A stretch of 64,000 bases of DNA from Pseudeuparius sepicola (lineage: Eukaryota > Arthropoda > Insecta > Coleoptera > Anthribidae), in the NCBI GenBank assembly GCA_963920635.1, contig OY987298.1, forward strand, positions 62,105,949-62,169,948. Direction: 5' to 3'. This document shows positions 55,060 through 64,000 of this stretch, piece after piece. Both the position numbers and the translations under genes were made by a program. The notes below the pieces were generated by a model. It worked only from the letters and a program-made list of their open reading frames with translations, had not been told where the DNA came from and did not search any database. How positions within the stretch are numbered: the stretch's first letter is position 1; the number at the start of each line of letters is the position of its first letter.

Positions 55060-56830
55060 AAACTTCTTACTTTACAGATTTACACGTCTTGGTCACCACT
55101 GCCAGCGCATATAAAACAACAAGCAGTTTAAATTACTCTTGAGTATACATTCGCAAATTCAATGACCTTGACGCCATATTGGGGGAATAGAAATCAGAGA
55201 TGTATCAGGAAAATCGATTCAGAATTACAGAGGAGTATCAGGGCATTTTGTAATTTATATAACGTGGTAGTAAAATACAGTTCGGTATGTAAAATTTGTC
55301 AAGCAGTAGGCCGTTTTGTTAAATTAGGAAAATTAGTTCGGCAAGAATAAATAAAAATATTTTTTGTTGAAGCAACGAAAAAATCAGGCATGTGAAATAA
55401 ATAAGGAATTATTTCTGCTTAAACTTCATTGCTGAGGTTGTAACTAATAACAGCGAAATATTGCTCCCTGTCTCTTAGAGAATATCGTTATAATCTTGTT
55501 ATGTTAGTAATAGGTAGTCTCAAAAATATTTGAAACAACTTGTTTCAAATGTTTTATACAGAGTCATCAAATTTATTTATACTTAGACTTATCCAGACAA
55601 CTTGAATTTTTTATTTGAAAAAATTCAGTAAAACCTATTCCAAATCACTATCTAAAGGGATGAAAGGAGATTGTTAAATGTGTGGGATTTGGTTTATGGT
55701 TTATATATTACAAAACCGGTTTAGGTCAACGATTTATATAAAAAAAAATTCTGCCTATCGTATACTGCTATTGAAGGTTTTAGGAAACAGGTAAAAGGTA
55801 CAAATAAAAAATACTTCAACTGATGACGCCATATTATAGGGACACAGGTAATCAGTTTATGTTTGTTTACATATTCTACATACTACTACATACTACATTC
55901 TAGATATTCCACACTACACTGCACACTCTACGCCACTGCATTACCTCGAATACAGCTGGTAACGAACTGCCCAACCGCCCCGACGCTGCGTCTATTTGAC
56001 AGAATCTATTCCCAAATGGCTGCGCGGAATTTTCCCGCCAAGGGAAGACAGCGTGAACCATGTGTGAACAAAACACTGAACAAAAAGAAAGAGCAGAAAT
56101 CACATATTATAGATTTGTACTTTGTCTGAGAACAGAGACGAATCACACGCTACATTGCATTCTAGATTCTAGTTGAAAATTCATGTTTGATGATGTTATT
56201 GTACCTAAAATACATGAAAACCCATTTTGAGAATAATTTTTGACTATGTTTTGCTATAATAGTCTGCACTTGGCGATGTTACTTGTACTTGACGAAATTA
56301 CGCTTAGTAGTGTCTAGCTGCATCTCCTTATAGAATATAACCTCATTGTGTTTTAGATTTAGATCAATATGATCTGTGTTTTAGATGTCAGTGAACAAGG
56401 TTAGTATTTTCAGAGCATATAGAACAACCAGAAGTATAACTTACTCTTGAGAAATCATCCGCAAATTCATTGACTTGAGCCATATTGGGGGAATAGAAGT
56501 CAGAGGTGTATTCGGGAAAGTCAATTATTCAGAAATACAGAGTAGTATTAGTAAAGTATATAGTGTGTGGTACGCACAAGCAGCTTTGACTCCTTCGTGA
56601 GATTCTTTATTTAAAGACACTAGCACAAAGCACAATTTACAAAAAAGCACACTCCACGGCCCTGTAATATCTCTCATACAGCCAAAAAAGAACTGCCCAA
56701 TCGCTCCGACACTGCATCCATTTGACAGAATCTATTCCCAAATGGCGACTGCGCCAACAGGTGCGCAGAATTTTCCCGCCATGGGGAGATATACTGCTGG
56801 TTGTTTTGTATGTTCTGGTATTATGCATCC
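55060..56830. repeat. Direct duplication of an unidentified segment
   Basis: TTACTCTTGAGTATACATTC, then GCCATATTGGGGGAATAGAA (55135-55280), recurs at 56440-56560. ACTGCCCAACCGCCCCGACG, then TTTGACAGAATCTATTCCCAAATGG-type sequence and GAATTTTCCCGCCA (55965-56042), recurs at 56690-56790. Spacing differs between copies (about 760 versus 210 bp). No gene is identified. Confidence 0.65.
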
Positions 56831-58008
56831 ACTAGGGTTCTTTTATTAGGAGAGTTGTTGCAATCAATTGTCATCATCAGATTTCAATTGGTTTTGCATA
56901 AAAGTACTGATTCTGGTATAAAGAAAAAAACATGTGGGATTTTACCTCATAGGGTTGCAACTTGCAAGTAAATTTTTGATAGAGTAAGTAGTATGAAAAT
57001 TTGACACTACGTTGTCATTTTAAGTTCAAAATAATTCAAGAATATTATAAAATATGCCAGCATCCGTTGCAGCTCACCAAAGGAGTGCCATTTGCAAAAC
57101 TAATAGGTGGTTCAAGGTTCAGTGCGCATTTAGTACTAACTCTAAGAATTATTATTTAAAATGATTCCCAGTATATCAAAACGTTCCGCAAAGTTATTAT
57201 TATATAGAAGATGGTAATGCAGAGTTCTTATAGAATAAATGAAGACTAAACTCAATAAAGAAACAACTGCGAGATGGTATACACATAATATAAGGTAGAT
57301 ACCTATAGTCACTCTAATTAACTACATACCATTATATACTTAGTAAGATAATATTATATTTTAGATTACAAAATTAACTCAAATTCCTAGTGCACAGCCA
57401 CCAATAACTAGTTTGGATGACATATAAAAAGCAGAATAATCCATTGCAGCAATTTACTGAAGCCCTTAATGCTGAAAAAATTATTGGAATTGGACGTAAA
57501 TTAAAAGCAGAGCGGAAGTTACACAGAAGATTTTGGCTTTGCCATTGTTCGGATATATTTTCTAAATTAAAGAAAAGTTGAAACAATGATTGCATTTTCT
57601 ATGTATTCTCTTGAAATAACTTATCGAAGATACTTACCAAATTATGAAATAAAATTGTGAATATCTACCTAGTTTATTTTACCATTTTATGGTATGGGCA
57701 TAAGCAAAAATCTTGATTTAAATTAGTAAAAAAACGGTATTTTAGACTTTTGATGAAGGCGCCGGGCGCCGGTATTAATTTTAATCTGTAAAAACTTGAA
57801 TACCCTATATTCTTTCCCACACCTCCACCCATGTTCATTTTTTTATATTATCCTGATGCCAGCTGATGACTTGACCATCTTTATAACCTAAAATATGCTC
57901 TTGGCTTACGTTGCTACAGAAACAATCCAAATATTTGTTCCCAAAGGATGGAAGATATATATCTTATTCGTAAATTACATTTATGTAACTTACGATTAAT
58001 AAGATATA

Positions 58009-58240
58009 CACTTCCCCCAAAAATTAACGCACCACCAAAAATACCCAAAAGTTTAAAGTAAATTTTTGTCAAAACCAATAGTCCGATTTGGACGAATTTT
58101 TTTTTTTTGAATGATAGGTTGTCTCTTCCAGAACGTTGGTGTACTAACTGTATTTGCATAGAAACCTCTTTTTTATAAATACCGGGTGTTTCAAATTATA
58201 GCCCTGTTTTTTGGTGGTGCGTTAATTTTTGGGGGAAGTG
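58009..58240. mobile_element. Foldback MITE, CACTTCCCCCAAAAATTAAC family, copy 2
   Basis: Same ends as 2021-2248, flanked by TA (58007-58008, 58241-58242). It lies exactly at the turn of the 4-kb inverted repeat, between AAGATATATATCTTA and TATATCTTCTGTCC. Confidence 0.87.
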
Positions 58241-59583
58241 TATATCTTCTGTCCTTTGGGGAAGAAATGTTTGGATTATTTCTGTAGCAACGTAAATCAA
58301 GAGCATATTTCAGATTATAAGGATAGTCAAAGTCATCAGCTGGCATCATGTTTCAAAAAAATGAACATTGGCGTAGATGTGGGAAGGGAATGGCGGGTAT
58401 TGAAGTTTTACAGATTAAAATTAATACCAACGCCTTCACCAAAAATCCAAAATATCGATTAAATCATTTTAATAAAATACAACCACTTATTATTTTAAAC
58501 CATCATTGATTTGCCTGTGCCAGTAACAAATAAAATAAATGCAAAAATAAACCTCTTAGGTAATCACAAGTTTTATTTAATAATTTGGTAAGTAACTTTG
58601 ATAAATTATTTCAGGAGAATAGGTACATAAAAATTGCATTTAGCAGCAGCGAATTATTTTATTATTATTTCTTATTTGATTTAGAAAATATGTCCGAACA
58701 ATGGCAAAGCCAAAGTCTTCTATATGCCTCCACTCTGGTTTTAATTTACATCTTCTGTTTCCAATATTTTTTTCACCATTGAAAACTATGGTCTGCGTAA
58801 GTTGCTGTAACGGAATGTTTTGCTTTTTATACCTATATCATCCAAAATAGTTCCTGGTGGCTGTGCACCAGCAATATGAGTTAATTTCTTAGTGTAAAAA
58901 TAATATTATCTTGTTAAGTTATAAAGTATGTAGTTACTTATAGTGGTTATGTACCTATCTTACATATATAATTCCCGCAAATGTTACTTTATCGATTTAG
59001 TCTCCATTTATTCTATGGGACCTCTTCATTGCCATTTTCTATAATACTAACTTTGCGGAACATTTTGTGATACTTACTGGGAATCATTTTAAACAATCAT
59101 TATCATAGTTACTTTGGTCTAAAGTCTATCCAAATTACAGCGGATATAAACAAAGTCACATGACCGCCTTGCGATCGATTACCAGGGTCGGACTAATATG
59201 AGATTCCAAGTGGCTTGTAATTCTGAACTAATTCTTTTAGAAATTCTAAAATTTGTGTTTCTACCTTTCGTGGATCTTTATAAATTTCGTTTAATTAAGT
59301 AGCAAAATAAATGTACAGAATATACTGCTCGCGATCCTATCTAAAATATGCAGGAAACTCGACTGAGGGAAGAGCCGGCCCTGCATTCTGCTCGCCGCGT
59401 AAACACTTGACATTTTATGACGGCCAGACCAATAAGAGAATAGGTCACGTGATGGCCAATGTTTTGATCAGAGAACACGCCATGTTCTCTGGTTTTGATC
59501 CACTGACTCTTTAACTTGGATAGACTTTAAATGCGCACTGCAGCACACACTATATAGTCTTGTCTTGCGATAGGCACTCTTTA

Positions 59584-60579
59584 GGCGCGTATTCACTTGC
59601 AACAAATTCCTCCGAACGCGCAGAACGCGCCGCGCGCGCTTCGCAAAATTCGCTAGTGAGTATGCCGCGCCATACGCGCACGGACGCGCAAAACATTTTC
59701 CGAGGCTTGTCGGTAAACCGGATTTGCACAAAGGGAATTAGTTGTTCGCTGATGCGCAGTGGGTACGGGTGTTTGCAGCGTTTGCTCTGTTCGCAGTGTT
59801 TGCCCTGTTCGCAGCGCTTATTGTTTCAAAACATACAACTAAACACGATAAACTTACCCACGGTATGTCATTGCGCATCTTGTGACGCGTCAGTTGCGAG
59901 TCAGAATTTAAATTGCTCCATATGTTTTGTCAGCGGCATGCAGCAATCGATTTTTTGGCAAGATTATTGTCCTTACTGTTTCTGTTATTATTTGGACAAA
60001 CGCTGACTGCACATCCCGGCATTTCTGGCCTATTTTAAAGCACTGTCGAGCTGGACTGGCAGTTGTTTACACTTTTTTCTTGACACATTAAACTGTAAAC
60101 TATAAAAAAAAATCGTAAAACACAACCGCATTTTGAATTCGTGACTCGCAACTGACGTAGATGCGCAGATTTGCCTTGTTTTCGGATTCGTTACTGACAT
60201 ACCATGGGTAAGTCTATCGTGCAACTAAACAAATCAACTTCTCACAATCTTCTGCAGCCATCCTCGTAAAATTCTGCAAGTGTAGATGATATCCATACCC
60301 CGGAGCAGTGCCATATTTTTATGTTGTAAAAAATACGTCTTGTCCACGCTTTTCTTTTTTTCTCGGGTTTTTTCTTTTATCTGTTTTTTTTTTATTGCTA
60401 GTTAAAGCATCTATAATCAAAAAAGCGCAGGCAGCCACTACCACGTTATCATCTGCGTCCATCTGTCTGAAGAACGCGCGGACCATCACAATTTTGCGCT
60501 GAAATGTTTGTTGCATCTGCGCAGCGCGCGCGACGTGTTTTGCGCGTTTGAGGCAGTTTGTTGCAAATGAATAGGCGCC
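59584..60579. mobile_element. GGCGC(G/C)TATTCA foldback element, about 1 kb
   Basis: Left GGCGCGTATTCACTTGCAAC, right GTTGCAAATGAATAGGCGCC. The arms contain CpG-rich GCGCGCGCG tracts next to both ends and mirrored GATAAACTTACCCA and CAGTTGCGAGTCA blocks. The left flank TTA and right flank TTT leave the target duplication uncertain (a 3-bp Harbinger-type TWA is possible). Non-coding. Confidence 0.7.
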
Positions 60580-60867
60580 TTTTGGTGAGTTGCAACGGAT
60601 GCAAGTACATGCACATATTTCTTGAATTATTTTCTTAATCTTAATTATTTTATTAAAATGACAATTCGTTCTTAGCACAGTTCTTAGTGTCAAATTTTCA
60701 TACTGCTTTGATTACTCCCTCAAAAATGTACTTGCAAGCGTATGAAGCAACATCTCACATGGTTTTTTCTTTACCTGAGAGTCACTACTTTTATGCAAAA
60801 CCAATTGGAATTTGATGATGACAATTGATTGCCACAACTCTGCCAATATATCGTCGTTTAAGATGCA

Positions 60868-61056
60868 ATAGCTCATAACCCACATAGACATGTTTTTACA
60901 GGAGGGTCAAAAAACGAGCTACACTTAAACATAATATAATTACACTAATAAATCATGGATGTCGGGCTACAAAAAATAAATTTATATTCTTGAAATGAAA
61001 AAAAATATTGTTTTACTTGATATTTTAGGTTTTTTGGTGGCTTACGAGCTATTGCT
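60868..61056. repeat. Short inverted repeat downstream of the 61-kb gene
   Basis: GCAATAGCTCATAACCCAC near 60870 faces GTGGCTTACGAGCTATTGC near 61037. It may be a MITE or a transposon end. Confidence 0.45.
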
Positions 61057-61097
61057 TCGATAAAATATTAACAAAGTGTGGCTTATTGTAATGTAAC

Positions 61098-61103
61098 TTT
61101 ATT
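61098..61103 (-). terminator. AATAAA polyadenylation signal of the DUF7869-like gene
   Basis: Minus-strand AATAAAGTT lies about 50 bases past the TAA-ending frame at 61153. Confidence 0.55.
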
Positions 61104-61152
61104 GTTAGATTATCAAAAAAAAGCACAAACTAAATGGTTTTGACAATATAAC

Positions 61153-63802
61153 TTAGACATGACTTAGACTATCATAGAAGTAATGACAATCCGCAGGAAT
61201 AACTTGTTTAAGCTCCTGCAGATGCTTAAACTTTTGGGCTTTTATCTTTTTTTTTTCCGGATTCAGTTGCGGCCAAACGAGACAAACAACTTTTCGGCAT
61301 CGGCGCTGGGGGAGCTCTGTCCATGGGTCATCAAAATCAAGTTTATACAATATTGTTCCTTCAGGAGTATATTTAATTGCTCGAATATCCGTTACGTTAT
61401 TCTTTCCAGGTCTAATGCTTCCATACATTTGATCTCCTTTCTGAGAGAAGTCCCGAAAAAAGTCATAATTTATCCATTCGGCACAGTAAGGGAAGGGATT
61501 CCTACGAGCTTCTCGGCTAATGGACAAATAAGTTGAAGGAAGAAAAATCTCTCTGCTTTCTTTTATTTTAGCTTCAATTCTGCTGTGAACAGAATCACAC
61601 TGCATCTGTGTATGCCCACGTTCTAAGTACTTCTGTTCAATGGCTTGATTTCTGCTAACTGACAAAAAAAGAAGAGCATTGGCTAAAATATTGTTCCTAT
61701 TTTGGTAGGTACACCCATCACTGTAAATTATAAGTGGCTTACTAGTGTCCGTAAATCTTGAAATGTAGTCAACTACCAATGACGCAAACGTAGAAGCTGA
61801 AAGATCACTATCCACCTCACTGAACCAATAACACATAACGTGTTTAGTTTTTATGTTCATAACTGTAAAATTGTGGCAGCATAACTTGGTTTTGTAATAT
61901 AAAGCGCTTGCGTTTAAACTAGGGCATACTTTAACAGCTTGTAAGTCCATCATTAGAACCACCGCCTGTTCATCTTCAGCTAACTTCATGTCCTTCGCTT
62001 TTTCTTGCCTCGCTCTATCTTTTTTTGCAATGTGTGTAATAAATAGACCTTCTTCTAAATTTCCAACTTCAAACTGACAACAAAGATCGCACCTGTCTTT
62101 TTTAGGCTGATAAATACCAAGATTTTTTTCTTTGAACATATCATCAAAAGTTCTTCGACTCATAGAATTTTTATTTTCAGTATTACATTTTGAAACGTAC
62201 TCCTTATATAAAGCAGTTATTGAAGGCACTGTTTGATCCAAATATAATTCAGATGATGTTTGACGGCAATAATGGGACGGCAAAGTGGGTAATTCATTGA
62301 AAAATTGGATCATAAATTCTTTATCGGTATTTTTCTTTTCTTGTAGGTGAGCTGATCTATTTTCATTTTTGGAACTTTTGGATTCGTGCATACCATGTTC
62401 AGCTGTTTTAACCCATGAGCTAACTTGAAATTCTCCTAGACCCAGGGTGGACAGGAAAAGTTTCTTGCAAACATTAGTTTTTTGTCCGTCTATTGTTAAA
62501 TTATAAAACATTGATAAGTTTCTTGATGATTGTTCATTTTTTGTGTATCTTCTCTTGACACTTGAAACTGTTACGTTATTAACCACATAAACTTTGCGCT
62601 GATCCCACGTCATTTTCCAAAACTTTTCAAACAGCTGCCTTCTTTTCTCTTCGGGAATATCTGAACAAGAACGCAGTTTACTCTTCTTACAAAGATTGGA
62701 TTCGCAGGGTTCACCCATTTTTCTTTCAGGCTTAGGAGCAACTTGTTTGTATTTTTTTGTTTCTCCGTCTTTCTTAAATCCAGTATATTTTAGTCCCTTC
62801 TCACGCAGAATCTTATTTTTTTCCCTCTTCCACAGTTGTTTTAGAGGTTTTCTTTTACGTTTTTTAGTTCTTGTTATTGATTCATTGCTGCTACTTGATC
62901 CACTGTCAATATTTGTTGTATTTTCATCTTCATAAGTGGATTCATTCGCCGAGTCTGACTTATAGCTGTCCCCTGAAAACGTGGCTGATGTTTGTTCCCT
63001 GACCTGCTCATGTCCCAATCTGGGGCTTTTTGGAATTCCATCCGCTCCTTTCTCTGCAATCTCTAGGTTTGTATTATTTTGTGATTCGTTGAATTGCATG
63101 TCGGTTACACTATGACTAAAGGACTGCGAAATATTCCAAGTTGCGCTTCCTAAGTCAGATAATTCCTGGCTACCTTCGTTCGTATCTAGAAAAACTTCAT
63201 CGGTACTTTGATTAGTCAATTGATTCTGCATGGTTTCGCCAAAACTGTTACTATCAAATATTGGCGTTGGTGTTGTAGTTTCCAAATTGTAAAAAATTTG
63301 AGGATCTATTGGATATTCTCTCGAAACCTGTTCATCTGGAGGTACAGTTACCAATATGATGGGCTGACTGTTATTGGAACCACCCGAATCATCCACCTGT
63401 CTTACATCATTTACCGGAATGTGATGTTCATCTGGAGGCACATTTTCTAAGATGGTCGGCTGGTTGTTATTAGAACCACCCACAGAATTGCGGACCTTTC
63501 CAACATCAGTGTATTTCCATTCTGCAAAAAATAAACTAGCTATTATTGAAATGTAATTTAAAAAAGGTAGGTACTTAGATAATGTATGCGTTTATACTTT
63601 ATAGTAAATGGGGCTTCATGTTAAAAATGGAATAATTAATACATTTTTTTTAACCTAGAAGTCCTACCTACCAAACTTAAACTGTTGTATCTTAAAACTT
63701 ACAAATCAAATTAATAAACAAAAACTGCAGCTTACCTGTTGGTTTTAAACACATTTCAACAAGTAATTTACTTCGTTTACGTATATTATTATTATTATTC
63801 AT
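61153..63802 (-). CDS. DUF7869-like protein with DDE-nuclease-like core (transposon-derived or transposase)
   Basis: Two exons: 63736-63802 (ATG at 63802; IRKRSKLLVEMCLKPT) and 61153-63521, joined across TACAG|GTAAG and TTTGCAG|AATGG to give 811 residues. The N-terminal ~190 residues are acidic, Ser/Asn-rich and contain an internal duplication (two GGSNN.QP.I...VPPDE units, about residues 37-87). A Lys/Arg block follows (about 240-300) and a CESNLCKKSKLRSC cluster (about 295). Then DRCDLCCQFE (about 500), VVLMMDLQAVKVCP (Asp about 548), LIIYSDGCTYQNRNN (Asp about 624) and ERGHTQMQCDSVHSRIEAKI (Glu about 671). The order D...D...E with GHT..xD..HS.IE resembles a ribonuclease-H-fold transposase core. 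The long intact frame suggests recent activity or selection. The DUF7869 label is from memory of the motif. Confidence 0.75.
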
Positions 63803-64000
63803 TTTATTTTGGGAATAGATGAAACTGGACAACGATTTGTAGCATGAAGAATGAACTAAAGTTAATATTTTTAGGTTAGGTTATGTGGGTTACTTGTAAC
63901 GACTTCCTATGTCCACTAATTCAAAACCTTGTAACCCACACCGATAGCGTCTAATTGTGGAATGCGATGTTTTGCACTAAACAACAATACCTCGCAACCA
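63803..64000. promoter_or_regulatory. 5' flank of the 61-kb gene
   Basis: Upstream sequence with GTGGGTTACTTGTAAC and GTAACCCACACC, weakly inverted. The promoter must lie here or beyond the window edge. No TATA box is evident. Confidence 0.3.

Larger units (their letters stand above)
56850..60850. repeat. About 4-kb imperfect inverted repeat with nested insertions
   Basis: The left arm (56850-57960) faces the right arm in three pieces. 58241-59100 pairs with 57140-57960 (for example TTGGCTTTGCCATTGTTCGG; GTTCCGCAAAGTTA). 59500-59583 pairs with 57080-57135. 60580-60850 pairs with 56850-57085 (AATTGGTTTTGCAT; GCATCCGTTGCA). The right arm was split by the 59584-60579 element and by about 400 bp at 59118-59500. 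No protein family is recognised in either arm. The arms differ by many substitutions. Confidence 0.7.

Noticed and set aside
56850..59100. Possible P-element or THAP transposase in the inverted arms
   Set aside because: I tried reading both arms in all frames and found no sustained shared protein or domain pattern.
1..64000. Bacterial or viral contamination
   Set aside because: Spliced insect-like genes and nested eukaryotic transposons run through the whole window. No prokaryotic gene organisation is seen.

Overview
The window reads as nuclear DNA of an insect or close arthropod relative. It is AT-rich, has spliced genes with GT/AG introns, non-LTR and Gypsy-type retroelements, hAT and Tc1/mariner-type DNA transposons, a Crypton-like tyrosine recombinase, and many short TAGGTACCTA-like words. 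The order of insect cannot be settled from the sequence. There are no prokaryotic operons, CRISPR arrays or functional tRNA/rRNA genes.

Three cellular or gene-like loci stand out, all on the minus strand. (1) The 5' end of an axonemal dynein heavy chain gene of the beta / DNAH9-11-17 type: exon 1 at 10684-10827, exon 2 at 1038-1379 and exon 3 at 1-250, where it runs off the window. Its first intron is about 9.3 kb and is filled with transposons. (2) A compact, complete three-exon SRP14 gene (50235-50666), whose AATAAA overlaps its stop codon. (3) A two-exon gene (61153-63802) for an 811-residue protein of a widespread, poorly understood family (DUF7869-like) with a DDE-nuclease-like acidic core and Cys clusters.

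Most of the rest is layered mobile DNA. The commonest form is the foldback (palindromic) element flanked by TA, often ending in CAGGGTG or a variant. Loops of three such elements still hold pieces of a DUF4817-type Tc1/mariner transposase: the N-terminal double helix-turn-helix (32565-32880), the DDE region (35440-35707) and the last C-terminal residues (14112-14237). A fourth loop holds a psq-type helix-turn-helix remnant. hAT-type elements with 8-bp target duplications lie at 20048-21655, 29537-30178, 34060-36644, 34409-34948, 53582-54230 and 54416-54647. Several are nested inside other elements.

Other blocks: a Crypton-like recombinase pseudogene (17403-18609); a 5'-truncated, frameshifted GC-rich Gypsy element with one 443-bp LTR (25255-29274); fragments of non-LTR retrotransposons (38818-39730, 41873-42330, 42733-42849); tRNA-derived SINE-like units; a perfect run of 100 ATAAT units (31121-31620); and a 2.4-kb element with two inverted satellite-like arrays of a GTAATTCAGA unit (45813-48201).

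The least explained items are a pair of foldback elements (9411-10107 and 51893-52569) that each carry a GC-rich promoter-like block and a short zinc-finger-like first exon; a roughly 165-bp high-identity repeat with TGACGTCA-type sites (20358-20520 and 52581-52749); an exon-like GC-rich block at 52750-53260; and a roughly 4-kb inverted repeat with nested insertions (56850-60850). All family assignments come from reading motifs by eye. No database search was run.
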